A stretch of DNA of 64,000 nucleotides from Gigaspora rosea (lineage: Eukaryota > Glomeromycota > Glomeromycetes > Diversisporales > Gigasporaceae): NCBI GenBank assembly GCA_003550325.1, contig QKWP01001157.1, positions 86,823 to 150,822 of the forward strand. The letters are read 5' to 3'. Within the stretch, counting starts at the first letter, position 1; each line of letters opens with the position of its first letter. This document shows, one piece after another, positions 1 through 12,322 of this stretch. Under the pieces are notes generated by a model that made no database searches, was not told the origin of the DNA, and worked only from the letters and a program-made list of their open reading frames with translations. A program made the translations under genes and the position numbers.

Positions 1-278
1 TCAAGATCGATTTAAACATTAGTTTTTTGAATATTTTCGTTTTTTTCTTCTTTACGCGTGTTCAGATTCTTCGTCGGGCAGATCCGGAATAGTCAAAATT
101 TGCACTCTCCGATTGCTATTTCCTCTCCAGGAGTTTGTATTACCCGCGCAAATAAGTGGATGCAATGAATCCGCCCATATGTAGATTGTAGATCAACTGT
201 TTAATTTGGTCATATTTGTTTGTCAATGAATTTAAAATAGTCTAAAAAATTATTGATTTTCTTTTTTCGAGTTTCATC
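1..278 (+). other. Leader of kinase A, copy 1
   Basis: This non-coding stretch is shared with 39,025-39,276. The conserved parts around 55-200 are less AT-rich than their surroundings. It probably holds the promoter and 5' untranslated region of kinase A, but no core promoter motif can be called. Copy 1 has about 30 extra AT-rich bases near position 20 that copy 2 lacks. Confidence 0.4.
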
Positions 279-1895
279 ATGTATTTTTACGGCGTGTGTT
301 TGGAAAAAAGGCAGCATTCCTTCGTCAAAGCTGAGTCATTATGTTATAAAGGTTGGCAATATATGTATGGTAACAATGTTGAGAAAGATGAAAGTAAAGC
401 CTTCGAGTATTATCAGAAAGCCGCATGTCTTTGGGATGGTGAAAGTCTTTTTTGGACTGGTTTCTGCTATGCTAACGGTATCGCTATTGAAAAGGATGAA
501 CAAAAGGCATTTGAATATTATAAGAGATCCTCTGAAGTAGGTCATAAAAATGGAATCTTCAAAACCGCCTTCTGTTATTTTTACGGAATTGGTGTCGAGA
601 AGATAGATGGTTTTAAAGGGAGTAAAGATGATGATTTTGCTTCGAGAGTTGGCTTTAATTTTTACAGTCATGATTGTTGTAAAAAATGTGGATATGCGAC
701 TTATCAAAATGATAGAGGTTTTGATTGGTGTAAATATTGTGATATCGATTTGATTGTATATCAATGGACGAGTGGAAACAAGACTGTTGATGAGTATGTA
801 AAATCCATTCAATTTAGGACTGCGTATTTAACATGGCTGATTGAATGGGTTCCGTTTGAAAGGTTTACTGATATAAAGGAAATCGGTCGAGGTGGATTTG
901 GTGTTGTTTATTCAGCGACATGGTTGGATGGCTCGCGAAATTCGAATGGCTCGCGAAATTTGAATGAAACCATCGCTCTTAAAGCTTTCAATTCATCTGA
1001 AGAAATTCCATTTTTAAAAGATGTAAAAATTCTTTTTATTTACATTTGTATTTATTTGAATAATATAATATGCTAAACAATCTTATTCTTTTTTTAGCTT
1101 TTGAATCAATACAAATGTATGGATGGGCTTGCTACGATTATTTGTCTTTATGGTTTAACACAAAATAAAGAAACTAATGAATATATGATGGTTATGCAAC
1201 ACGCCGATCAAGGAAACCTTCGTAAATTTTTAGGATCAAATTTTAAAGAATTTAATTGGAAAAATAAGTTAGAATGTCTTGAAAATATTGCAGACGATTT
1301 AATGTGTATTCATTCTGGTGGATTTATTCATGCAGACTTTCATAGTGGAAATATTTTAAAACTAAATTCGGATCATTATGAAAAGACAACTCGTGTGACT
1401 GATTTCGGATTAGCTAGAAAGAAAGACGAAAATGATTTAAATGATGAGATTTACGGAGTAATACCATATGTCGCTCCTGAGGTATTGCAAGGTAATCAAA
1501 TTACGCAAGCTTCTGATATTTACAGTTTTGGTGTCATTATGGCCGAGATGACAACCGGTCAAAGACCTTTTGATGGAGAAAAATTCGATACAAAACTTGA
1601 AAAAAAAATAAATAGAGGATAACGACCAGAGCTTGCATCTGGAACTCCTAAACGCTATGTTGAATTGGCTATGAAATGCATGGATGTTGATCCGGAAAAA
1701 CGACCTAAAGCTAATGAACTTTATTTCAAAATTGCTGATTGGAATATATTTATGAATAGCAAAGATTTAAACGAAATAAAAAAGCAATTTTTAGAAGCGG
1801 ATAAGATGGTTCGAGAATTACCATTATTAAAGCATCCAGATCAAATGTATACCAGTAAACTTATTAGTACGAAGCAAATTTCAGGTATTGATTAA
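279..1895 (+). pseudogene. Sel1-repeat / zinc-ribbon protein kinase, copy 1, truncated by a stop codon
   Basis: Exon 1 (279-1022) encodes about two and a half Sel1-like repeats, ending each unit with motifs such as YMYGNNVEKD and YFYGIGVEK. A CxxC-x13-CxxC zinc ribbon follows (CKKC and CKYC), then the kinase N-lobe with the glycine loop IGRGGFGVVY and the beta3 lysine in ALK. A short intron (1023-1097, GT-AG, phase 0) leads to exon 2, with catalytic HADFHSGN, DFG and APE motifs. At 1620-1622 the codon is TAA where copy 2 has TCA, stopping translation inside the kinase C-lobe at about residue 422. Past that stop the frame stays open and conserved to 1895, so the mutation looks recent. The family resembles the expanded kinase-Sel1 signalling proteins of Rhizophagus; substrates are unknown. 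It could still make a truncated protein. Confidence 0.85.
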
Positions 1896-3213
1896 TATAT
1901 CCGTTAATTTATTTTATGATCAATGCGCTTACTCTTTTAATATTTTAGAATCTTTGAGTAAATATATTTGAGATTGATAATGATTTATAAACCATTGTCG
2001 AACGTATAAACCTTTCGATTAATTATATGATATTTATTTATTTGATGTGCTTTTGATTTTATGTGGATGGTGTTTCATTGCCTCAAAAATTATATTATAT
2101 AATAATTTCGAATATTAGTGATATAATAAATAGAATAAACTAGTAAACGGAAACCGTCCAGAGCGAAGTCCAGAGATTTGCTGTGTTATACAGATATGCA
2201 AGATAATGAATTAACTAATAGAGAAGCATCAAAAACATATGTATCACTTTACTCGTCAATTAAAGTCATCGGACAATTATATAAAAATATGATTAAATCA
2301 GGGCCGGGAAAACTCTATTATAGGTCCCTGTATAAAAACTTTAATTAAATTTCTGTGAATCGGAGTTTTTTATAATTAAGCGAATCAGTTTTACAGGTAA
2401 CTTTAAGAAACTAATAATAATATGAATCACTATTGGTCACGCATCTTAATATAATCTACTATATAAAATGTGATTTGCTCACATTTAAAACATCGATTTT
2501 AAAACTGCTTACAATAATTTTTTTTTAAAATGCAACTTATTATCAATTTTAAAGACAGATATAGTTACAAAAAAAAATCTAGAAAAATTTTTTATATTTA
2601 AGAAAACCAAATCATTTTTTGATTTGGTTTGATAATTTTAAACTTAAAAATGAATATGCAATCATTTATTGCGGTTTGCAAAATAATGTAAATTTGAAGA
2701 TCATTAAAAAAAAAGTAATTGATTTAAATTACTGATTTTTTATTTTTTTTATTTTTTTTGACTTTAAGATTAAACAAAATTTAATATTTATTATTTTGTA
2801 AAAACTTTATTATTTTTTTTATAGAAATAAAGACGCATTTTCATCATTTTGTAATATATTTGTATAAATAGAAGTTATGCGTTAGAATATTCAATCAAAT
2901 TTTTATAAATGATAAATGCACAAATTTTGTCTAGTCTAAAAAGTTAAAAAATATTGAAGAAATCAGTAATTAGAAATTTTTTTTTATTTATAATTCCCTT
3001 CGGAGACGCTCAGTGGCGTACTTGTAAACAGAAATTAGTGATTACTTTTATTTTAATAAAACCAAATTATTAAAAACAAATCTGCCATTCAAGAAATATC
3101 AGTATTATATTAACTAAACAATTGTATGTTTTTACTAACTTTTGATTTTGATTTTTAATTTTAATATTTAGTATCATTCAATAGTTATATATTAAAGGAT
3201 TTAATCATTTTGA
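1896..3213. other. AT-rich intergenic region
   Basis: No credible gene was seen. The stretch is shared with copy 2 (40,898-42,727), which carries an additional GC-rich insertion. The only less AT-rich patch is near 2,998-3,030, with a short CCTTCGG motif, and it is also present in copy 2. Confidence 0.5.
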
Positions 3214-3483
3214 CAGGTGCGTTGTGGCGCACCCCATAAGATCAGGTGTAATGTGAAATCAAAAGCAGTTTTTTATGTGATTAGGGTTAAGGTTAAGGTA
3301 GTTATAAAAGTCAGGCTTAGAATAAAATCTTGCAAGGAATTTTTTTTGTTAAAATCCGAAAGGTAGTTACATATGCGAAATTTTGAGTTATATGTGACTT
3401 TTGTTAAAACGAATGCTTGTTTTGAATTTTCCTGGTCGACATCTGGTCTTCGTCGATCAGAAGGGTGCGTTACAACGCACATG
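3214..3483. mobile_element. MITE-like element with GTGCGTT terminal inverted repeats
   Basis: The left end reads GGTGCGTTGTGGCGCACC and the right end is its inverted relative, GGGTGCGTTACAACGCAC. Each end is itself a small palindrome. About 270 bp lie between the outer ends and encode nothing credible. A copy with a decayed right end sits at 42,728-43,000, so this insertion predates the segmental duplication. Confidence 0.6.
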
Positions 3484-5352
3484 CGTTAAATTATATAACC
3501 CTATATTAAATTCATGAATTTTTTAATTTATGCTAAACATTTAATTAGAATTAACCAAGTTTTTTTAACTGATTTTTGCAAAAAGTTGCTGTAATTATTC
3601 TAATAATTATAATCAAAACGATAAGAAAGTTGCTTATTTTAAAAGGAATTCAAATTTTATTAAGAATAGAATCAAATCAACTAAATAGTCAGAATAACTC
3701 AATTAAATAATTAGAATAAAATCAATAAGGACATACTCGTCATGAATAAGTGTATAGTTTTGATTCCGAGCACACAAGAAAATAGCAACCAAGCGGAAAA
3801 GTATATCTTTCATAATAAGAAAAATTGAAAATCCCTATTTTGGATTAATTTTTTTAAAATGTCAACAATCTACCTTATCTATTATGGCATGAATGTTGAA
3901 AAAATTAATAGATTTTTAATAGCGAAACAATAAATAATATTCTTAACTAGAGTATCCAGATTTTGGACACTCTAGCCACATTAGTATTAGGGTTATACCC
4001 CTAATTGGCAATCAACCAATCAACTAAGTCGACGATTTTGCCAATGAATCACAAATACACTATAATTGGTGTGCTAATGAGATATGTTGATGTATAGAAT
4101 GGCGCAAAAAAAATTAAAGGCATTTACCTTGTTGATCTGATTACGAAAAGGTTGACAATTAAAATTAGTATTGTGAATTAGCGAGGTTAGTTTAATATTT
4201 TTTTTGTATATGTGTTCGATCAGTCAATTAGGAAGGAATCGGTTTAGTTATATAATTAATTACGGTATACCATGCTTAGTCGACTGAACTATGAAATCGT
4301 TGGGCACTTTCTGAAGTAGTGATTGGACTATCAATGTTAACAAATGGTATTTAATTTTCGCATTCAATAATTTATGATCACAGTGTGTGAAAATTGAATC
4401 TTTAACAACTATTTAGATTGTTTTACACAGTGTCGGGGATTTTCCTATTGTTTATTAAAAAAAAAAGAAACCGAATTGAATCTGGACACTACATCTGTTA
4501 ACTTGAATGTAGATTTTTCATCGAATCAAAAATTAATTAGAAGATTGGCAGAAAATCTACATATTTGATAAGATTAAATAGACTAACAAAACATAACAGA
4601 AAACAATTTTTAAGAAATATTTAATTTTTATCCCTATTAATAATGTTGCTTAGTATAGTTAGAATAATCTAAAATAAGAATATGAAGTTACGTAATCAAA
4701 GTTGACTTTGTAGTTTTGCTTATTTATTTTAGATTATTCTAACTATACTAGGAAACACCACGCATAATAAAAATATTTTCAACCTAACTTTTCTAGTTAA
4801 AATTAAAAAATTAAACTTTTTTAAAAAAATCGCTTTTATCTTGAATTTCTCTTATAAACTAACATCTGTGTTCTAACTAAAAAAATTTCCTTGTGAAATT
4901 TTAGTATAGTTTCTTCTTTTAAATCGTTAATCTTACCTTAACACTAACCCTATAATTAATTGACGGTATTTCTTTAAAAAACAATATAAATATTGGGCGG
5001 GTACATAGATGTATTTGGTCGACTCTGTTTGTTAATTGGATGTATAAGTTTTTATTGCGATAATTTTTAATCAAAAATTTTCTATTTTTATATACCATAC
5101 AAACATCATAACGAAAACAGTACAAAAAAAACTCTTGTTCGGAAAACTGACTTCATTCGAACAATTCTAAAACATCCATTTTTTTTCAGGGTAGTTGTAT
5201 CATCAGTATTAAATACTAAATATCTATATAAATCATGTGTAATCGTACGTATACCGTATTGTATTAATCTACTATATGCTTCAATTTTGAATTGGCTCAA
5301 AACTGTTATTGAACAAAATTTTATTACATTATTTGAGTATGATTCTTTTCAG
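3484..5352. other. AT-rich region between kinase A and kinase B
   Basis: No gene was recognised. It holds the fold-back element at 4,649-4,774. About 500 bp (4,098-4,610) are absent from copy 2. Any N-terminal exon of kinase B upstream of 5,353 should lie here, but I could not identify one. Confidence 0.4.
4649..4774. mobile_element. Fold-back MITE, degraded left end
   Basis: Inverted arms read TTAGTATAGTTAGAATAATC on the left and the complementary GATTATTCTAACTATACTA on the right, around a short loop. In copy 2 (43,839-43,985) the arms extend further on both sides to TATTATGCGTGGTGTTTC. Copy 1 has lost the left terminal part but keeps the right one. Confidence 0.65.
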
Positions 5353-8300
5353 GATTGGAAAAAAGTTGGCAGTGGAGGGTTTGGCAACGTACAGTACATT
5401 TTACTCAAAGAATATAGAAAAAACTGCAGCATTAAAGAGCTTACATTATGATCCCGCTAATGATACTGAGGATGGATTCATTAAAGAAGTATTAATCATT
5501 TTTACTATATGTCTGTGTTACTATTCGCACCATGAATATATGTGTTATTTCAGATTCTACTAATTACCACCACGAAATATCTTAATGTTTATTCATCAAA
5601 TTAAAACGGATATTAAATAGAATATAAAATCAGATATATTAAACAACCAGTGCTAGTTATTTATATAGTAAAAATATAACATCATTTCACAGATATTGCA
5701 ATATCTGATATATACTTTGATTAGCAACATTAAGATAACTGTGTTTTCTATAAATTACAACACCTACAAGTAGCAGTCAAAATTTTCGAATTTAGACCAA
5801 ATTATTCATTTATATCTTTAGGATTAGGGCAGTTTATTAAATGTAAAATTGCATCGCCAACATATGTTAGATTCCCTTTTCATATAATTTATATTTTTAT
5901 CATATATCGACATAATGCTAGCCATTCCTGGAAATTTGAACAACTTGAAAACAGCATTCAAATATTATTTTTTGTATGGCACGAATAATAGAACCCGTAT
6001 AATATTAAATAAGGTCATACTTAAAAAATAGCTAATTGTCCGAAGGATACTACAGGTAGAACAATATCTGTGTGTTAGCAAATTCTAAATTCTGATTTGA
6101 TAGATCAAATTATTACTTTAAAAAAAAAAAATCAAAATATTAGAAAACTTATGCTTGTTGGCTAGATCAAATGCAGCATAAAAAAAACTTGATTTTATAT
6201 TGGTTCTTTGGACTTTGAATGGTTCTCAGTTTCCTAGTAACAGTTAAAATTTTGCAAAATTAAGAACTTTGATTGGTCAAAATTTTTTAACTAATCAAAT
6301 TGAATGGTTTTGGCTAATGAGTCAAATATAACTCTGTTACGATTATTTGGGGTTTTGTGCGGATAGCTGATAGTAATATAAAGTAGTGACATTAATATTA
6401 TGTTATTTACAGCTCTCTTTTTGTTTACGTTATGTTTCTATAATATACTTTAAGATTAAAAACATTAACAAAGTCGCGCATCATGACAATGTAATAAGGT
6501 TCTTCGGAATCACACAAGGTACGTCAAGTTATATCAAAAACTTTATCAGATACTATAACTGATTGTTATTAATGATATTTTCGTGTAAATTATATCCAAA
6601 AACTGAAACAAACTATATGATTCTTCAATTCGCTAATAACGGTGACCTTCAGTGCTATTTACGTAACATTTTTTGGAATTAGATTGGACAACTAAAATTA
6701 GAATGGCTAAAGAAATTTCTAGTGGGATTAATTACTTACATAAAGCAAATATTGTTCTAAGATGTGATACATTTTTTTTGTTAAATTTATTTTTATGTTC
6801 ATTTCATTTATAATATACATGCTAATATTATTTTAACATGATAAAAATATATTAGTGCATGACGGTAGAATGATTATTACAGATTTTGGCAGTATTTTGG
6901 CTTAGCGAAAACGATACAAAATCTGTTCATGGCGGAACATGTGCCTTTTCCGATCCAGAATATCTCAAAAACCAATTCTCATACAAACGACATAAAAATT
7001 CTGATACCTATAGTCTCGGTGTTCTTTTCTGGGACCTATCAAGTGGAGTACCTCCTTATAAAAACATAGAACTTGCAGACATAGTTCAGAAAGTAATTTC
7101 TGGTGAAAGAGAAACACCAATTGATGGAATACCAATTGATTTTATGAAACTTTATCATGATGCTTGGAATAATGATCCGAATTTACGCCCTAACATTGCT
7201 GAAATCCGTCATAAATTAAATAATATACAAATAGCTCCAGTTTATCATAGTAATCAAAATATTAATGCAGATGTTTCATCGATAGGTAAGTTATTTATTG
7301 TATATAATAAGTACAGGAATTTTGTGTTTTCCATTACAGTATTATAGTAATAACAGCCTATTTACATTTACAGAACAATTACTTAATCAATTGCAAAATG
7401 TCAATCAAGAATATTCAAGTCAGCATTCTGAAAATTATCTTTCTTTAGGATTAGCTGAATTATTAGAAGATAATTCAAATGATGCAGTTTTATTAAGAAA
7501 TCGTGGAATAGCATATAATAAGTTAGGTAGATACGATGAGGCTCTTGTATATTTAACTAACTCATTAAAAATTGAGCCAGAGAATACCTTTGTATTAAAA
7601 ATTCGTGCAGGAGTTTATATGTTATTGTGCAGATTTGAAGAAGCAATTGCAGATTTTAATCATTTTTTAAAAATTATTCCTAATGATGCTGAGGTGTTAG
7701 GATTTCGTGATGCTGCTTATCGAATGATAGGAAGATATGATGAAGCACTTGCAGACTCAAATAGATTATTGGCAATTAATCCAGATGATGCAGTTTCATT
7801 AAGTGTGAGAAGTATACTATATTTTAGATAGATACGAAGAATCACTTGCAGATTTAAGTCGATCATTAAAAATTGAACTAATAATGCAGAGGCATTAAGT
7901 ACGCGTGGACAAATTTATTTCAGAATGAATAGATACGAAGAGTCACTTGCAGATTTAACTAATTCATTAAAAATTTAAGCCTGATCATTTAAATACGTTA
8001 GGACTCCGTGGAATCATTTATTTCTCGATGAAGAGATATGAAGAAGCTCTTATAGATTTAAATAAATTTGAAGAAATTGAACAAAATGATACAATTACAT
8101 TAAAATCACATGATCCAACATATTACGAAATGGCAAAGAATCGCCATTACAAGTGGCAGTTAAATTTCGTGATTTACCCTATTATAAGGGCAGCTATGAT
8201 GAATCACAAGAATCACCATTAGAATTGACATTAAGATGCCGTGGTTCGACTTATTATGAGATGGGCAGATATGAGGAATCACTTTCAGATTTTAATAAAG

Positions 8301-8670
8301 CATTAAAAATTAGACCAAATTCTGAATTCGCATTGCTTGGCCGTGGAAAAACCTATCGTAAGATGAATAGATATGAAGAATCACTTGTAGATTTAAATAA
8401 ATTATTAGAAATCAAGCCAAATGATTCGTTTTCATTACAAGAACGCGGAATAACTTATCGCATGATGAAAAAATATGAAGAATCACTTGATGACTTACAT
8501 GAATCATTAAAAATTAACCAATATAATTCATTTGCTTTAGGAGAATGCGGAGCATGATGAATAGATATGAAGAATCACTTGCAGATTGAAATAGATCATT
8601 AGAAATTGATCAAAATAATGAATTTACATTAAAGCAATGTGGAGAAGTGCTTAAACTTTTAAAGAAATAA
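5353..8670 (+). pseudogene. Protein kinase with C-terminal TPR repeats, copy 1, heavily decayed
   Basis: Exon 1 (5353-5488) carries the glycine loop VGSGGFGNV and the lysine motif ALKSL. Exon 2 (6455-6518) encodes the alphaC region (KVAHHDN). Later exons encode ILQFANNGDL, the activation loop and a C-lobe with YSLGVLFWDL. After an intron at about 7286-7372, a run of 34-residue TPR units (for example NKLGRYDEAL) continues to about 8,670. Against copy 2 the lesions are: loss of the exon 3 acceptor AG near 6,593; a 12-bp deletion near 6,757 removing the catalytic HRD codons and a splice donor; loss of the next acceptor near 6,838; a rearranged DFG segment near 6,885-6,905; and frameshifts in the TPR region, for example at 7,820. 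It cannot encode an active kinase. The family is the kinase-TPR type expanded in Rhizophagus. Confidence 0.88.
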
Positions 8671-8845
8671 TTAGATTTTAAATCGGTTATTAAATGACGA
8701 ATGAGATTTAAGCATTTAATACAGAATATAAGCTACTGAATTTTAAATTGTTACAAACGAATAATATTTTATATCATATCATCTTTTTCTTTTTTTTTTT
8801 ATTTGTTTCACATTAGTTTCACATTATCAAGTTAAATAATAAATA

Positions 8846-9161
8846 GTTATTGGATGTGTAGCATCCAATAACAGTTTTATTTGGCAGGAGAAATGAGAAT
8901 ACCGTGATCCTTCGGATCACGGGATGATTATTTTGGATGACAAATAAAAGAAGTATCTGGCTTTGAATTTAATGTGCTAACCTGGGCCCCTAAGGGGCTC
9001 AGGTTGTCAAGCACATTAAATTCAAAGCCAGATACGCTGTTATTGGATGCGGAACATTCAATAACGGATTTATTTTTCTTTTTCTGTTATACCGTGAGTT
9101 TGTGTGAGTCTATTTGGCGTATAACAACTGTTATACGACCCACATTCACTATGAAAAAGAA
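8846..9161. mobile_element. Multi-hairpin insertion (about 316 bp)
   Basis: Copy 2 lacks this block. It is flanked by 12-base direct repeats AAATAATAAATA (8834-8845 and 9162-9173), like a target-site duplication. It contains five successive inverted repeats: 8846-8872 (perfect 11-bp stem); 8902-8922 (perfect 9-bp stem with CCTTCGG at the apex); 8953-8978 paired with 9010-9035 (perfect 26-bp arms enclosing a second GC-rich hairpin); 9039-9065 (same arm GTTATTGGATG as the first); and about 9069-9168 (TTTTTCTTTTTC with GAAAAAGAAAAA). No transposase gene and no single pair of terminal repeats is present. The class is not recognised. Confidence 0.8.
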
Positions 9162-9173
9162 AAATAATAAATA

Positions 9174-10014
9174 TTATTTGTCATAATACTATCCTCTTTT
9201 ATATTATATCAATTTGATTAACCAACTAATGATGCTATTAAAAGGTAAAATGGGAATTGATTAAAAAAACTAGTCTTTGATACTTTGGTTTAAAAAAACC
9301 TATCTACTGTGCTACATCTGTTCTAGCCAACTACTGTGCTACATTCATTCTAATTTTAAGTTTTAAAATATTGTTCTGCTTATATGATATTAATTATACT
9401 TTTTATTTTATATTAACTATATTTATTTAGTAAATTATTGAGGATGGTTAATTTAATAAAAACTTTAAAAATTTGATGTTCTAAAAATAGATCAAAAGTA
9501 TTAAATTAGATTGAATTGTTTAATCAAATAAATAAATTTCATAGTGTTCAAAATTATACAATCATTTTATGAAATAATTATTTTCAAAAATAAATTTACA
9601 AGCAAACAAATTGTTTTTTTAAAAACACAAATTATCCATTGAAGACTGGATTTTCTAGTCTATTACCCAAATAGTACAGGCAAAACTGTACTATTTTATA
9701 GAGCAGGTGCTTTATTCATTATGCATTTAAATTATTTTTTGATATTTTAAAATATTTAATTGTTTGACTTTGAAATTTCTAAATAAAATAAGATCTTGTC
9801 TAAGTTTTTAAATGCTGTAATTAAAGTATCAATATAAAAGGTCTGAAATAGTTATGCAAAATGTTAATTGTATTCTTTAATTCCTATATTATCTGCTTGA
9901 AACTTGCATATATGAAATGAGATGCCCATAGCAAAAGATAACTTTAGACCAACAAATTAGATTTAAGATTTTTATATAATAACTGATAACTATTTAACTA
10001 TCATTATTTTTATA
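9174..10014. other. AT-rich intergenic region downstream of kinase B
   Basis: Nothing coding was recognised. It aligns with 47,950-48,765 of copy 2 with small indels only. Confidence 0.5.
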
Positions 10015-10364
10015 GTACAGGACAGTAAAAGACATCCAATTTATACATATATGCGCCAATTTTGGGTGCTTATATAATCAATTCTGATTGGCTAATTTTT
10101 GTGCAATTGATGTTTATTGGCTAAATACCTATATATGTTTCTTTTTTTTTATATTAAACGCCAATTTTTGAAACTCATATAAACTTTAATGCCTTATAAC
10201 TTCTTTAAAATTAAACATAAAAAAAATTCCTCTGAAGAAATGTAGTTTATCTAAAAATCTACCAATTTGTCAGAGGGCTTTTTGATTTAATTTTTTTTTA
10301 AAAAAGTTATAACAATTTAAAGATTTACTAATAACGAGTAGATGTCTTTTACTGTTCGGTACCG
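10015..10364. mobile_element. TA-flanked MITE, GTACAGGACA family (copy 1 only)
   Basis: Terminal inverted repeats read GTACAGGACAGTAAAAGACA on the left and complement GGTACCGAACAGTAAAAGAC on the right. TA dinucleotides flank it at 10013-10014 and 10365-10366. The block is missing from the equivalent position of copy 2 near 48,760, giving an empty site. The TA target and TIR suggest a non-autonomous Tc1/mariner-type element. A relative lies at 21,174-21,573. Confidence 0.8.
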
Positions 10365-10853
10365 TATAAAAACATTTTTAGTTGTTATTTCATGATCCAC
10401 CTAAGGAGCAGTGAGAAATTTACTATTATTTTTTGCCTTTTTCAGGATCTAGAGTTTTCTAAGGAACAAATTATTTTTCTACTAAGTAATTCTTCCTTCT
10501 TATTAAGAAAAGTTGTAAAGGAGAGAATCTCATCATAATGGCAGTTATATTATTAAAATCAACCCAGTAGATTACAAGATATAAGCATTTTGCCTTTATG
10601 ACTATATGGTATTGTTGACCTGTAAGAATTGACATAACAATACAAATTAACTATAACTTTTAATATAGTGATCAGAATTACATAAAACCACTACTATTCA
10701 ACTCTGCTCTGATCAGAACTACTAAAGAACTACTATAAAGCTGCAATCTAATTTGCTAGACAATTACTGCAAGCAAATCCATTACATGTAATTCATGTAC
10801 AGCATGTCATTTTTAAAGAGCATTTATTATATATTCTATTATTATACATATAT
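10365..10853. other. AT-rich tail shared with copy 2
   Basis: This non-coding stretch aligns with 48,766-49,554. Copy 2 carries a fold-back insertion within it. No gene was seen. Confidence 0.45.
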
Positions 10854-10861
10854 TATTTATT

Positions 10862-12314
10862 TGAAGTTTGCTATTTATCGCCAGTGGTGATCATCACCAA
10901 TATATTTTTTGTATCTTTAAATTTTGTCTATGAAAGCACCTTTGAGGCTCTAACAAAAAAAATTTCTCATAAAATTTTGCTATAAACTATGCCCTCTGCC
11001 CATCCCAGTTCTTACCCTAACCCTAATATTAATCAAATTTTAATTTTTATTTTGGCAAAAAGCTTTTTATTAATTTTTGTTAATCACTATTAATGATTAC
11101 TACTGGCAATAAGTAGCAATTTTCTATTTTTTTTAATTAGCCTGGTGATCATGGCATTTTTTATTCATAAAAGAGGTTAGTTACATTATCAAATGCTATT
11201 ACTACCTCCAGCTTCACTATTAGCCTTACATTTAAAAAACAGCTCATCCGGTTACTCGAAGCACCTGTCCGTGACCTGCCAGAGTAGAATTAGCTTTACT
11301 GTTGCCGGGGTTTTTTCAAACCCCTCTATTGCTGGATCATTAGCTGAGTTCCATGGCTCGTCATGACCACCTTTTTCTTTATAAACTTCTTCCACCTAGA
11401 TCCTGACAGAATAGTTTGCTAACCAATATCTGCGTTATAAAACTATAGAAAAAGAAAAACACAAACTACAAGAAAGGGTATAATGAAGAACGAAAAGAAA
11501 GGGAAAGAGAAGAAAGAGGGAAATACTACACAACTTAAGCGAAAAACCAAAATATAAAAAGGACAAGATGAAAAAAGCATAAAAAAAAATGGCCTGACAT
11601 ACATATATTTGAAAAAAAAAGAAAAAAAAGAAAGTAAAAAACAAAAAAAGAAACAGGAGAATATTTAAGAATATTCTGGTGATAAAAATTATATAATACT
11701 GCGCAAGGAAACGCCTCACCAAAGTATTATATGTACATAAAGAAAACTAAAGAAACATTCTAGAATTTTATTTTCTGCAGATCTGCCTACTCCATTGCGC
11801 CATATCTCATTACGCATCTGTTCCTGTTTATCTACCTGCATGCCTTCTTCCCAATTAGGATAGGAACAACAATGCTGATTTTTTGGAGGGGGTACACCGG
11901 ATTTCTCACTTTTTATCCAAAATTCCAGAAAAAAAGACTTCAAGCGAGAATATGATAGTAGGTATACGGTCAAACATGTTTTTGTAACCAAAACCTTTAG
12001 AGAGTGTATTGAAAAACTCATTTTTTAGTTCACCGCCTAGCTGAACTATAAAACCTTCGTCGACGAAAGAAACCTTCTACCAGAATTTCTTGTACCAAGG
12101 GCACCCACTGCCAGTTATCTTGCACAACTGACGCTTCTGGCTTGCTTGCCGAATATATAAAGGAGTCCCAAGGAAAAACAAAAAAGAAGTTGAACTTTAT
12201 AAGAACCAGTATTATAGTTGCTTCGTCTTTAACTAACAAAATTTTTTGTTTTTCTTTTGTTTAAAATTTTTGGCAAGTGATCGATGGGAAGAGTTTATTG
12301 AATTTTGAATTTTC
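10862..12314. mobile_element. 1.45-kb insertion, dispersed repeat family
   Basis: It is absent from copy 2, where the site near 49,555-49,562 is uninterrupted. The 8-base repeat TATTTATT flanks it (10854-10861 and 12315-12322), fitting an 8-bp target duplication. It contains a purine-rich tract (about 11,430-11,660). The segment 11,700-12,310 is colinear with 55,200-55,830 and partly with the inverted 49,980-50,100. Shared landmarks include TTTTGGAGGGG and CTGCCAGTTATCTTG. The minus-strand frame around 12,030-12,239 shares QDNWQ with the 55.3-55.7 kb relative, so a decayed gene fragment is possible. No transposase was recognised. Confidence 0.65.
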
Positions 12315-12322
12315 TATTTATT

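Noticed and set aside
339..812. Minus-strand frame of 157 codons, repeated at 39,346-39,819
   Set aside because: It is antisense to the Sel1 exon of kinase A and exists only because that exon is conserved; it has no domain of its own.
3273..3482. Minus-strand frame inside the GTGCGTT MITE
   Set aside because: It is low complexity, lost in copy 2, and contained in a non-coding element.
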